64,000 nucleotides of DNA from Spirodela intermedia (GCA_902729315.2 LR746278.1:4225501-4289500); one strand, 5' to 3'. Numbered from the stretch's first letter, positions 1-12,320 are shown. Notes: a model not told the origin generated them from the letters alone. Translations and numbers: made by a program.

Positions 1-60
1 TTAACCTCTCGATCATTTTTCTGTGTTCTTCTGTTTCTAAAAGGAAACGTTCTTGCATCA

Positions 61-3000
61 GGTTTCACAAGATCCAGAGCACATGCTTCTGAAATCCCTC
101 GACAATCAAGAGAAGATGGAACCAGTAGACCTCCTGAAGGTTTGCCTAGGGAAAGTTTTGAGATGAGATTTATTCCCCCATCTGAAAAGGATCTTACTTT
201 CCCCAACAGTGATTCCAGTGATTGGTTTGCTGGACGGTGGTCTTGCAAGGGTGGAGATTGGAGGAGAAATGATGATAATAGTAATGATAGATGTCAGAAA
301 AGAAAACTTGTTCTTAATGAAGGCTATCCGCTCTGTCAGATGCCGAAAAGTGGAGAAGACCCTCGCTGGCATGGGAAGGATGACCTCTCTTCATCTAGCA
401 AAAAACTTGATCTTCCAACTTGGGCTTTCTCTTGGATTGATGATAAGAATGAGAACGCTAATGACTCAACCAAAGGCATGCTACCAGGTAGGGGAAGCCA
501 GATCAAGAATACGGCCATCAGGGGAGTAAAAGGAACTGTGCTTCCTGTTGTCAGGATAAATGCATGTGTTGTCAGGGACCACACCTTTTGTTCTGAACCG
601 CGCCCAAAGGTGAAATCCAATGAACGTCATTCCAGATCCTCTCGTTCACATAGTGCTGGTGGTGATAAGAGCTCTTCTGCTGAGGTCACTTCTCAATCAA
701 AGAATGTACCCCAGTCTGACAGCTCAATCAAAAACAGCGGAAATGTTAAGATCCCCAAGGACCGGATATGTACCATTGATGAATTGTCGGTACATGTAGG
801 TGGATGGTATTATTTAGATGGTGCTGGGCGTGAACATGGCCCGTTTTCATTTTCGGAACTACAGGATTTAGTTGCTAAGGGTGCCATTTTGAAGCATTCA
901 AGTGTCTTCAGGAAGGCAGATAACGTCTGGATTCCTGTGACAAAAGGCAACAAAACTTCCGAGGCAGCGAGCCATCAAGATGAAAGAGGGCCACTGGCTA
1001 ACAGATCAACTTCCAATTCTGTTTCTCATAATCTTGTTGATGTTCTATCGTTTAACAACTCACATCCTCAGTATATTGGGTATACTCGAGGCAAGCTGCA
1101 TGAACTGGTCATGAAATCTTACAAGAGCCGAGAATTTGCCGCAGCTATAAATGAGGTATTAGATCCATGGATTAATGCAAAGCAGCCGAAGAAAGAGATG
1201 GAAAAACATTTCCCTTTCAATTCATCTATCACAAAGAGTTCTGTAGTTCTCTCTCACGATTTACCAAGTGAAAGGTTCTGGTGTACAGGTAGTTGATACT
1301 TTTGAAATTGCATGTTTCGTCTTCATTGTTTTGTTTGGAGGTTCTACTTGCATTTATATTTTAGAAATAATCTGATTCGTTTTCATACTTCTATTTCATT
1401 GACAACTTTTGAGAAGTTATGGATCCCACATTCTTGTCATTATAATTCTGTAAACTTCCTGGGTACCTTTAAATACTAGGAGGAATTGTTTTTTCTTGGA
1501 TTGAGTTTTATTGAATACAATTATTAGAAGGAAATCGCAGATCTAAAATTTCTATTTATTGCTTTTTTTAGGGTCAGGGATTGGTGATTTTATCAATCCT
1601 TCTAAAATCATTTTTGGATCTGCAATAATACAGCCACAGTATTTTCTTGGCATTTTTAATAAAACTTTACTAAGTGTTTCCCGACTCTGCTAAATTATTC
1701 TATGCTGTAACAAGTTTTTTCGTCTAATATTCATATAAGCCTATGCTCGTTGTTGTGGCAAGCATGTTTATTCTGTTAGTATGTGTTTAAGTGCATCGAC
1801 CTCCTGCTTCTCTTTCTTTTTCACTGGTGTGCAATATTCCTTTCTCGAAGCTGATGGCAAAGTGCAGCGTTGGTGATGCATTTTTGTTTATTTAAGCCTG
1901 ATCAATTAAAGGGCTAGAAACTCTTTGGGCCACTCTTATTGTTTACATTTGATTTTGAAGTATCTTTTGTGGCATGGCAAGTTTCTAAAATTCTTTTCAA
2001 TAAGTGTGATGATTGTAAACGTCTGTTCTCAATCTATCTTCAGTTCGGTGCTCTGAAAATGAGTAATGGTAGGCCTCTCTTATATGTAAAAGATTGTGAA
2101 CTTAAACTGACAGAAAAGTGTGTTTTGATGCTTGCACACTTGCATGATATTGTCTATTGGAGCCATGGCGTCTTTTTTGTCTGATACAAAACTCTGTTCA
2201 TGCAGATGCTGATGGATCTGGCAGCTATGGTCATGTGGGTAAAAGAGCTCGTCGTTTGGTGGATGAGAGTGATGAAGATCGTGAGCAGGAGGATAATTAT
2301 TTGACTTGTGGAAAGAATGAGCTTTCATTTGAGGACCTGTGGGGTGAGCGGGCTTTGGATGAAGAGATCTCTATGAGATGCCCAGGAGAAAGCTGGGGAA
2401 TGTTGAGCAGTCATATCTTAGCTAGAATTTTCCATTTTCTTAGAACCGACACGAAATCACTTATTCTTTCTGCTGCTACTTGCAAGCACTGGAGAGCTGC
2501 AGTGCAGACCTACAAGAATATATGCAAGCAGGTTGATCTCTCGTTTTTAGGTTCATCATGCACGGATTCCGTGTTTCAGAGTATTATGGTAGGTTTTTTT
2601 GTCAAATTTTCTTCTTGGTTTCGTTTCAATATCCTTTAGTGATTCTCATTTTAACTTGCAGAGTGGTTATGACAAAAACAACATTTCATCTATGAAGCTG
2701 TCAAGGTGCTCCAATATAAGTGCCACTGCTCTCGAAGAAATTCTCCAGTCATTTACAAGCATAACATCTATTGACATAAGGGGTTGTAACCAGTTCAAGG
2801 AGTTGATACTTTTGTTTCAGAATGTCAAGTGGATCAAAAGTCGTTCTTCTCAGAACATCAAGAATCTTGACGAATCATATTCTAAAACAAGAAGTCTCAA
2901 ATGGATAACTGATAAGAGCTTTCCATCATCAAGACCTTCAAAGGAAGCGATCAGTGATCGGGATGATTTGGGCAATTCAAAAGATCCTGGTGTTCACACA

Positions 3001-6000
3001 TTCCGACAGGGTTATTACAAGCGAACAAGAGTACCTGATGCTTTAAAGTCTTCTTCAGCTTTAACAAGACATGCACAGTTGAGGCAGTTGCTGCGCAAGA
3101 AGTCTGTGACTGCTTACCGGAAAATGGAAGAATTCATTGGTCTAAGGTTGAAGGAAATAATGAAGGGAAATACCTTCGAATTTTTTGTGCCCAGGGTACT
3201 GTTGAATCAGCACTTCTACAATGTTAAGATAGATGTTTCATATCTTTAGTGCTTTCTCACGAAGCTCATTTTTATCATACAGGTTGCTGAAATTGAAGAT
3301 AAGATAAGAAATGGTCACTACGGTCGCCATGGTCTTAATTCTGTCAAGGAGGATATCAGTAGAATGTGTCGGGACGCATTGAAGTGAGGATCCTTGATTT
3401 TCTCTTGTTAACAATGACATGTCTTAGAATCTAAATAATTTAATAGTTTCTTAGATTTGTCCGATAAATGATGTTTGCTAATCGATCTTTTTACTCTTGG
3501 TCGTAAGTATATTTTGGCTCTGTTGTTTTGAATATTACGTGCTACCTTTATTCCTTTTCTTTTGGTTTCTGTGAAAAATATAAAACGTTGATTAATTCCT
3601 TCCATCTGTTCTGTCTCTCTGAAAATTTAAGAAGTTCCTGGTTTTAAATTCCTACAGGGTGAAAAAAAAGGGGGATTCAGGGGAAATGAGACAAATTATC
3701 ATGTTGTTCTGCCAGCTGGCCAAGAAATTGGAAAGTTCTAAGTCATCCCACAAATATGATGAGATGCCAAGGTCCTTACGAGACAGATTAGAAGCAGGAC
3801 TTTCAGAAGTTTCCAAGCACAGGAGAAAGTACAGTAGAAATGTGAGTGACAAGAAGGGTATCAATAAGAGTACTAAGTCTTCCTCCTCTGCTAATGGTGG
3901 AATTGATTACGAGTCGTCTGCAATCGATCAAGAAATTAAAAAGAGCCTTTCAAAATTGAATAGACGGCATATGGACTCTGAAAGTGAAACCTCTGAGGAA
4001 AATGATCTTACTGAGTATGACACAGTTAGTGATAGTGATGGTAAAACATCAGACACAGAAAGTGAATTGGATAGTCAGTTGGAAGGTAGAACGGATGATG
4101 GTAAAGATTCATCCTTAATATGGGAGGAGTCCCTGGATTCCATTGCTGATGACCGTGAATGGGGTGCACGCATGACGAAAGCCAGTCTTGTCCCTCCGGT
4201 TACTCGCAAATATGAAGTTATTGACCAGTATCTTATTGTAGCTGATGAAGAGGAAGTGAAGCGGAAGATGGCTGTTGCCCTACCTGAGGATTATGAAGAA
4301 AAGCTTCGGGCACAAAAAAGTGGTCTGGACGAATCTGATATGCAGATTCCCGAAGTGAAGGATTACAAGCCCAGGAAAATGCTAGGAGTGGAAGTCATAG
4401 AACAGGAGGTGTATGGTATAGATCCCTATACCCATAACCTTCTTCTTGATTCAATGCCTGATGAAGCAGACTGGCCGCTTGTGGAGAAACAGAACTTCAT
4501 TGAAGAGGTCTGTTAATGATTTTGCTAACGTTTTGCGTTATATCTTGCTGGTTTCATCTGTTGTTTTCCAACTGTTGCTTGTTTGGGTTTAGGTTCTCCT
4601 TCGTGCTTTAAACAAGCAAGCAAGGCATCTAACTGGTTCTGGCAGCACCCCTATGATTTATCATTTAAAATCCGTTCTCGAAGAAATTAAGAAGACTGCT
4701 GAAGAAGGTGATGAATCACGGCTGGTGAAACTCTCCAACGCTATTTTGAAAGCCATGCAAAGTCGTCCAGATGATAACTATGTTGCTTACAGAAAGGTAT
4801 ATGCGTCGTGCAGTGGTTTCTCATGACTGTTTCCTTTGACCTTCATTCACTTTCGTTCCTTTTTTTATATCTTGTTCATCTCTTGGTTTGTTGGTTCTAG
4901 GGACTCGGTGTTGTATGCAACAAAGATGGTGGTTTTGGTGAAGATGATTTTGTGGTGGAGTTCTTGGGTGAGGTAATTTTCTGCTTCATGTTTGGAGGAA
5001 GATTAAGAGAGTTTTACTACTATGTCGACAGTTTGAATTCTGTACATTTTTATGTATGTTGGGGCTCTTAACTATTTTCTGTTGTATGTTGAATTTTCAT
5101 TGACCTGGCTTCCTGCCGGAAGCTGCTTTGGGCCTTTCGGAAATTGCTGATGTTTGTTTCTCACTTGGGTGGCATCTAACTAGAAACCTGGGAGCACCGA
5201 GGATCCGTTGGATCCTCGGTGCTCCCAGGATCTTCTGGGAAAATGCTCCGAGGATCCGTTGTATGGGATGATTATCCCGAAAGCCCGGCCTAATAGTTAT
5301 TGTCTCAACTACATTTTCAAACTTTCAGATAAAACAGCTCCCGGCGTGAACATGTGGCAAGCACTTGATGGTGGTTGCTTATAACTTTTTTCTTGGAGAC
5401 CAAGCGAAGGGATGTTCTGACTTTCCCTTGATATACCATGGTTCTCTGTCTTGTAGCCTAGAACCTTAACAGACAAAATCTCGAGTTACATTTTTAGGAT
5501 ACAGCTGAGGCGAGCATTTGGGAGCACCCAAGGAAGGGATCGTATTTCTTTCCTCAAATTGGCTGAAGTTTCAAGGTGGTTAGGATGAAAGATCCTCCAT
5601 CCACTCCACATTGATGGGAAGAACGAACAACATTCATGACCGTTAGAGATTATTTTGGTCTCCTATCATTAACTCTTTTTTTTTCTACGGACATTCATTC
5701 CTTTAAAAAAAGGTTATAATATGTTATTGGTACCTTGTTGTTGGTCCTAGGCATCATTTAAAACCAGGAGCTCATGTGAGCTACTTCACATGATGGGCTC
5801 CAGAATCCAGATGAATTAGTTTTTTATTCCTTCTTAAAAGTTTCCACTAGTTGGTGGTCTGCAATACTTGCGCTGAACTGTGCATTATGGATTTCGGAAC
5901 GTTGACTAAATACTGCTTGAAATTGCTTTATGTTTCTTCTGGATTCTCTTAGTAGCTTCCTTGCTATTGGATCACTTGTGTTTATTGCATCTAGTTAACC

Positions 6001-7136
6001 GCATTCGTTTAATTTGCACTTTCACTAAGATTTTTCTCCTTTACTCGCTGTATGAGCCACCCAATATGGAATCCTATTGTCATAGGTGATAGTGATCGCT
6101 AGTGTTACATGCGGAAGCTTCATCGCCTGAAAGAGGTGTGATGAGCTGAACTTTGCTACATAGTTGTGCAAATGGGCCTGTAATCAATCCGTGGCAAACC
6201 TGTGGTTGAATGAAACCCCGAACCAGGATCTTCTGATCTACGGTCGGTCATGATGGTGGCAGGATGTGGGCTCTGTGTCTTTGACTCACCCCTGATCTAC
6301 CATTCTTCGTTTCTCCATAATTCATCGCCACAGCTTCGATCCTGCTTTTGTATTTGATGTTTCGGGTTCATGCTATTCAGGTTTATCCAGCTTGGAAATG
6401 GTTCGAGAAACAAGATGGAATCAGGTCCCTGCAAAAGAACAACAAGGATCCCGCACCAGAGTTTTACAACATATACTTGGAGAGGCCTAAGGTTTATATG
6501 TTTTCTTCTTCTTCGTCCTCCCTGAATCTAAGCTGCCCCCACCGCCCCTCACATCAAGCTTTAAGCTGTTTCGTCCACTTCGTCTTTTCTTCAGGGTGAT
6601 CGTGATGGGTATGATCTGGTTGTGGTTGACGCTATGCACAAAGCAAATTATGCAAGCAGAATCTGCCACTCGTGTCGCCCTAACTGTGAAGCGAAGTAAG
6701 TTCGCGTGCCACCCTTTTTATTAAGCTTATCTCGCTTGTTGCTACTGCATCCAATAATGCGTCCCCACCCCAATGAGGGAGTCAACGTCTTCTATATCCT
6801 TTTGACATTCGATTCATTTCATATCCTATTCTTTTTCATCGGCCTGATTCTGTTCCAGCGTGAGGGCATCTCTTGCAATCTCTGCTTTTTCTTCATGTTT
6901 TTCGTCATGTTTCGTAATGGTGGTTGATGATTTCTTCATCCCATGCCATGCGTTTCTTGGCAGAGTCACGGCCGTTGATGGTCAGTACCAGATTGGAATC
7001 TACGCCCTTCGGCCGATCGCTTTTGGTGAAGAGATCACCTTTGATTACAACTCCGTCACAGAGGTGGGCGCCTTCCCCTTCCACCATTACCACCATGATT
7101 TCATCGTACGCAGTACGCCAGACCCACCCTAAATGC

Positions 7137-7167
<31 letters not shown>

Positions 7168-9224
7168 CTGCAGAGCAAGGAGGAGTACGAGGCGTCTGTC
7201 TGCTTGTGCGGCAGCCAAGTTTGCCGGGGAAGTTACCTGAATCTTACCGGCGAGGACGCCTTCCACAATGTGCGACTCTGATGTCTAGATTTCCAAGTTA
7301 TTTTCATTGGCGATGACCCAGATCAGCATCTATTGTTGGGCATTATGCTGACAGTAGATAGTTGACAATCAATTATGATATGATCAGGTGCTGAAGGAAC
7401 GCCACGGGCTGCTCGATCGCCACAAGCTGATGCTGGAGTCCTGTGAAGCGAACTTCGTCTCTCAAGAAGATTACATCGACTTGGGGAGAGCCGGTCTGGG
7501 CACCTGCTTGCTCGCCGCCCTGCCCGACTGGCTCATCGCCTACTCCGCCCGCCTGGTGTGGATCCGCCGCCGGTCCCTCCCACCGCCCGCCACGGGCCAC
7601 GTCTCTGCTCCTCCTCACCACCCTGTGTGTTTTCTCTGTTGCAGGTGAGATTCATGAACTTTGAGAGGACGAAGCTGCCCGAGGAGATCCTGAAGCACAA
7701 TCTGGAGGAGAAGAGAAAGTTCTTCACAGACATCTGCCTCGAGACCGAGAAGATCGAGGCCGAGAACCAGGTGAGTCTCCATTCCATGCCCGTCGTGCGT
7801 CTCTCCCTCCGAGAAGAACGAGGCTGTGATGTTCTTGACTGCTTTCATGTCGCTGCCAGGCGGAGGGTGTCTACAACCAGAGACTCCAGAACCTGGCGCT
7901 CACCCTCGACAAGGTAATCAATCAACCCACAACCCATTTGAATTAAAGCTCTGTTCTTCTCAGATACAGATTCCATGGTTCTTCGTACATCATTCGTTCC
8001 AATATTTTGATATCCTCCGTGTTACAGGTGAGGTACGTGATGAGGTGCGCGTTTGGGGATCCGAAGAAGGCACCGCCGCCGCTGGAGAGGGTCGGGCCGG
8101 AGATGCTGGTGGCCTCGCTCTGGACGGCGGAGGACTCTCTCGTGGAGGAGCTCCTCCAGTGCCTCTCTCCCCACCTCGAGCCCCCCGCCCTCGACGAGCT
8201 CCGAGCCAAGGTCAAAGCCCGCAGCCCCTCCGGCCCCGACCTCCCCGCCGAGCTCAGGAAGTCTCTCGTCTGGTAGGCCCCCCTTCTCTCTCTTTCTCTC
8301 TCTCTCAGAAGCAGCAACCTGATCTCTCTCATCACATCTCACCGCGGTCGCAGGCTGAGGGACGAGCTCCGGGCGATGCCCTGCTCGCACAGGTCCCGCA
8401 ACGATGCGGCCGCTGACCTCATCCACCTCTACGCCCACACCAAGTGCTTCTTCCGCGTTCGGGTGAGTACCTTTTTCCCCAGAGAAGGCAGAAAGAAAAA
8501 CCCATCAGCAGAGGCAGGCAAAAACGTGATCTTTCTTACGTTTTTATGTTATGGTGATGGTGGTGGTGGTGGTGGTGGTGGTGTGTGGTGCAGGAGTACA
8601 AAGCGGTGAAGTCGCCGCCGGTGTACATCAGCCCGCTGGATCTGGGCCCAAAGTACGTGGAGAAGATGGGGCCGGGCTTTCAGGAGTACTGCAAAAGCTA
8701 CGGGGAGAACTACTGCCTGGGGCAGCTGATATTCTGGCACAACCAGACCAGCGCCGAGCCCGACTGCAGCCTAGCCCGCGCCCGCCGCGGCTGCCTCGTC
8801 CTCCCCGACGTCGCCTCCTTCTACGCCTCCTCTTCTCAGCGCCCCCCCGCCGAGACCCTCTACGGCCCCCGCACCGTCCGCTTCATGCTCGCCAGGATGG
8901 TCAGCACCCCCCTACCCTCTCTCTACGATCCTCTCTGGCCAGGATGCTCGCCTGGTTGGTTGTTGTTTTGGCATTTCACTAAAAACCCACCCTCGTCCTC
9001 TCTCTCTCTCTGTTCTTCTGCCTGGTTTTGATTGTGGTTTTGGGTGTTGGCAGGAGAAGCAGGCGCAGAGGCCGTGGCCCAAGGACCAGATCTGGCTCTT
9101 CCGCGGCTCCCCGCGGGTCCTCGGCAGCCCCATGCTGGACGCCGTCCTCTCCGCCTCCCCCCTCGACCGCGACATGATCCACTGGCTCAAGACCCGCCCC
9201 CCCGTCTTCCACGACCTCTCCTGA
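61..9224 (+). CDS. ATXR3: ATXR3/SDG2-like histone H3K4 methyltransferase (SET domain), 5'-partial
   Basis: Histone-lysine methyltransferase of the ATXR3/SDG2 family, which in Arabidopsis deposits most H3K4me3 in the nucleus. I read 18 exons, all GT-AG and in phase: 61-1288, 2206-2588, 2662-3195, 3283-3383, 3658-4507, 4593-4796, 4901-4972, 6381-6491, 6595-6695, 6964-7063, 7174-7269, 7388-7555, 7645-7770, 7860-7913, 8028-8272, 8354-8462, 8594-8899, 9054-9224. They give 1652 residues with the N terminus outside the window. Domains in visible numbering: GYF-like (about 243-300, GGWYYLDGAGREHGPFSF), F-box-like helix region (about 470-510), leucine-rich stretch (about 537-600), acidic linker, SET (about 1100-1228, with ASRICHSCRPNCEAK and GEEITFDYNSV) and post-SET Cys cluster CLCGSQVC. 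The long C-terminal region, ending in PVFHDLS and TGA, also fits the family. The 5' exons are AT-rich and the 3' exons GC-rich. No broken exon was seen. The symbol is by similarity. Confidence 0.93.
5187..5229. repeat. Perfect 20-bp inverted repeat with 3-nt loop in the intron interrupting the SET domain
   Basis: The arms at 5187-5206 and 5210-5229 are exact reverse complements separated by GTT. A further forward copy of the inner part (17 nt with one mismatch) lies at 5245-5261. The element sits in the 1408-bp intron 4973-6380. It may be the remnant of a small foldback element; its function is unknown. Confidence 0.9.
7141..7168 (+). repeat. (CT)n tract acting as polypyrimidine tract before a 3' splice site
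   Basis: A run of CT dinucleotides ends a few bases before the CAG acceptor at 7171-7173 of the ATXR3-like gene. An SSR therefore supplies the pyrimidine tract of this intron, and its length could vary between alleles. Confidence 0.85.
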
Positions 9225-9800
9225 TTCCTCCCCCTCCTCTGCCGCTGCCGGTGGTTGTACAGATTTTCCCCGCCCTCTCAGCCGCCGCCGCTTCCTCGCC
9301 TTTTACTGTACAGCTTAGCTCCACCTCTGTGTAATTTGTGTTCATCATTGAATGGGGCATTTGGCCCATTTGTTCTTTTTTCGGTCATCCCTCCCGGCGC
9401 TGGCGCCATTTTGAAAACGCTCACTTTTTCTTTCGTCTCCTCAGCCTGACCTTCGCACCGAGGGCTGGCGCTGTCGTCATCAAGCGCCTCGGTAGTGGCG
9501 CCGTCGCCAGCCTCCGCCGAAGATGGAGACCTCTCAGGCAGACCCCATTTATTGCACCGGCGGCGCCGCCGCTGCTGTCACACTCTCGTGGGTTCCCCCG
9601 CCGGCCGGCCGCTGCGGCGGCGGTGGCGGGGCTTCTCCGTTCTTGGAAAACATAGATTTCTGGGGTACATGGCAAGAGGGGGAGGGGGGGGGGGAGTTGC
9701 CCCACCCCCCCTCCATTAATGACGACACATGGAGATGAGACGGTCGGTGCCCACCGCCCTGAGCCGGGGCTGGACCACAAACAATACGGGAAGATGATGG

Positions 9801-9837
<37 letters not shown>

Positions 9838-10236
9838 GAATAGGAAGAAGAAAGGACCTGGCGTAGCACAGTCTCTCGTCTCACTCATCTAAGAGTTTCT
9901 CTGCTTATCCGGGGAGGAGAGGAGGAAGGAGAAGACGACAGGTCGGCGAGCGAGTGCCCCCTGGTTCTAGGGTTTTTCCTGTTGGAGTTCAAAAGTTGAA
10001 GCGGCGTGTGGATCCAATCCAGGATTGAGGAGGAGCAAGGAGCAGCAGCAGCAGCAGCACGGGTTTTTCCTGCAGGAGCTTCTGACAAGAGAAGTGGAGG
10101 GGCCTGCTACTGACTACAGTCCAAGGGAGCTACAGAGAACGCCGGCGACACGGCCGCCGGCGCCGGAGAAGACGACGATGGCAGCGGCGGCGGTGGATTC
10201 CAGCAGCTCTCTCTCTCTCTCTCTCTGCTGCTGCTG
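9225..10236. other. Intergenic region between convergent genes
   Basis: This holds the 3' flanks of the ATXR3-like (+) and zinc-finger/PARP-like (-) genes. It contains a G-run/C-run hairpin at 9678-9714 and a (GAT)n tract at 9793-9836. I see no credible gene; the open frames here are low-complexity translations of the repeats. Confidence 0.7.
9793..9836. repeat. (GAT)n microsatellite
   Basis: A nearly uninterrupted GAT trinucleotide array. It creates artificial poly-Ser and poly-Ile open frames on the minus strand. Confidence 0.95.
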
Positions 10237-11722
10237 CTAAGAAGGAGAAGGCCTGCAGATGACGACGAAGCAGGGGAGCAGGGCCCTCGGGTTGAGCAGA
10301 TAGAGCTCCTCGATGTTGGCGTGGAGGCCCACCTTCCCCGCCAGCGAGTCGAATCCCGCCAGCGGCGGCGGCTCCCGCAGGTCCTCCACCGGCCGGTGCA
10401 CCCTCCCGGCGATCACCCTGCACAGCACCAACGCCTTTCTCCCTCCGCCGGCGGCAGCGGCCGCGCCCCCGCCATCGCCGGCGGCGGCGATGGCCTCCAG
10501 GGCCCTCCCGCTGGTGGAGGTGGTGAAGACCCCGATCGTCCCTCCCCTGGCCGAGAAGCCCTGGCGGATGATGCGGCAGACGCTGCAGCCCTCGGCGGAG
10601 CAGACGCTGGCGGCGCCACCGGCGCCGAGAGAGCAGGCGACGGTGGCGCCGTGGAAGCGGAGGAGCTCGTTGCCGTCGGCGAGACAGCGGGGGTGCTTCT
10701 TGGGGAGCTTGGAGGCCCTCTGCTTCACCATCTCCCGGTGCTCCTCGAACCTCGCCAGGGTTTTCTGCATGTTGTGCACCTTCAGCACCCTCTCTATCAT
10801 CCCCCCCGCCCCCCCGCCGCCGCCGGTGCCGCCCTCCGCCGCCGCCGCCTTCGCCCAGCTCGTCCTGCAGATTATCTCCACGATTTTCCTCGACGAGTCC
10901 CCCTCCGCCAGCTCCGTCACTGCAACCCACCGCCGTCGTTGAGGCGTGAACCAGTGGAGGAAGAAGAACCCACCAAGAAGAAGAAGAAGAAGAAGCAGAA
11001 GAAGAAGAAGAAGAAGAAGAAGAAGATGATGATGACGATGATGATGACGGAGGAGGAGGAGAAGAAGAAGAAGAAGAAGGAGAAGATGAAGTACCGGCGT
11101 GCTTGGAGAGGTGGTGGGCTTCCATGGCGTCCCACCGGCCGAACTTCTCCCCGCACCGGTGACAGCTGACCATGGCTGAGCACCCGAGGGACCCTCCCGC
11201 CGCCGCCTTCTGCGAGGCCCTGGCGGCGGCGCCGCCGAACACGGCGTCGGAGAGGGCCGCCGTTGTCGTCTTCCTCGGAGGGGTGGTGGCGCAGGGCGCC
11301 GCCCTCAACGACGGGAAGTAGTTGTGGGAGGCGGCGGTGGAACTTGCGGTGGTGGTGGCGGCGGCGCCGCCGCCGAAGCCGGTAATCCGGAGCTCGCAGG
11401 TGGAGCTGCTGAGGATGACCTCGTGGGCGATGGGGTTGACGAACTCGCTGCTGCCGATGGACCTGGGGCTGCAACTCGGGGGCCTCTCCAGGTGGCGCTT
11501 GCTGCCATGAATGACCACGTCCTTGAGGTTGGCGATAGACCTCGAGCAGCCCGACCTCCCAATCTTCCTCGTTAGGATGCCCGCGGTTGCGGCGCCGGCG
11601 GCCTTCCGCTTGGGGTCGTACACCTCCGAGGGCTCCGATTTGCAGTGGAGGGACCTCTTGAGGGCGAACCACACCGTCGGCATCTTCTTCTTCCTCCTCT
11701 GCTCCTCCTCCATCGTCTTCAT
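10237..11722 (-). CDS. C2H2-type zinc-finger protein with PARP-like C-terminal region
   Basis: Two exons on the minus strand: 11722-11095 and 10919-10237, joined by a GT-AG intron rich in GAA/TTC repeats; 436 residues. The N terminus contains MPTVWFALKRSLHCKSEP, a start conserved in this plant family as I recall it, so Met14 (11683) may be the true start rather than Met1. One C2H2 finger (CHRCGEKF then HHLSKH, spacing C-x2-C-x12-H-x4-H) lies at about 187-208, directly before the intron. The second exon carries the family's conserved block: KIVEIICRTSW, IERVLKVHN, a Cys-rich CSAEGCSVCRIIRQGF, VLCRVIAGRV and LLPCFVVICR. In Arabidopsis this resembles the At1g75710/At5g54630 group, annotated as C2H2-like proteins with a PARP-catalytic-like fold. 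Catalytic activity is not established. Ala/Gly-rich insertions make the protein very GC-rich. Confidence 0.85.
10975..11087 (-). repeat. GAA/TTC-rich imperfect microsatellite in intron
   Basis: Long AAG/GAA with GAT/GAG interruptions fills most of the single intron of the zinc-finger/PARP-like gene; on the coding strand it is a pyrimidine tract of TTC repeats. Confidence 0.93.
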
Positions 11723-11851
11723 CGCCGCCGTCTGCAGCTTCCCCCCATCACCGACCGAGCTCCTCCGCTACCCGCCATCGCCGCCCTGGATCGTGGGTAG
11801 TTCCTTCTCCGGCGGCGGCGGCGGCGAGGATCGACTGGTTCAGAATGGGGG

Positions 11852-11852
<1 letters not shown>

Positions 11853-11884
<32 letters not shown>
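11853..11884. repeat. (GA)n microsatellite
   Basis: Uninterrupted GA dinucleotides about 130 bp upstream of the start of the minus-strand zinc-finger/PARP-like gene, probably in its 5' UTR or promoter as a CT tract on the sense strand. Confidence 0.9.
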
Positions 11885-11887
<3 letters not shown>

Positions 11888-12080
11888 AGGAGATGTCCCT
11901 TTCGAATGGGGTGGTTGTGGGGTGCGGGGGGGGGGCCGGCGGCAGGATGGTGTGGGGTTTTGCCCTATTCTCCGGCTGCGTGCGGCGCCCCCATAATGGA
12001 GCAGACTTGCAGACAGGTTCAGACAGCGGCGACCGGACAAGAAGAAGACCTCTCTCTCTCTCTACCCCTCTCTGTCTCCC

Positions 12081-12320
12081 ACTCTCTCTCTCCACCCCTC
12101 TACTTCTTCCCCAACTCTCCACCGATAAACGCGACTACTTTCATCTTCTGGGTTTCATACTTCGCTCTTTAAATCCTTCACCCCCCCTCCTCTTTCTCTC
12201 TCTACCTCTCTCTACCCCTTTCCTTCTTCCCCAACGGTCAACCGATAAATGCGACTTCTTTCATCCTCTGGGTTTTATAATCTGCTTTAAACCCTTCAGC
12301 CCCCCGCCTTTCTCTCTCTA
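12081..12320. repeat. Two-copy 120-bp tandem duplication
   Basis: Units 12081-12200 and 12201-12320 align at an exact 120-bp offset. Anchors are ACCGATAAACGCGAC at 12121 and ACCGATAAATGCGAC at 12241, both preceded by CTTCTTCCCCAAC and followed by CTTTCATC and CTGGGTTT. Confidence 0.9.

Noticed and set aside
9421-9888. Open frames with poly-Ser/poly-Ile runs
   Set aside because: Translations of the (GAT)n microsatellite; no family similarity.
10321-11169. 282-codon plus-strand open frame with poly-Lys
   Set aside because: Antisense of the zinc-finger/PARP-like gene and its GAA-rich intron.
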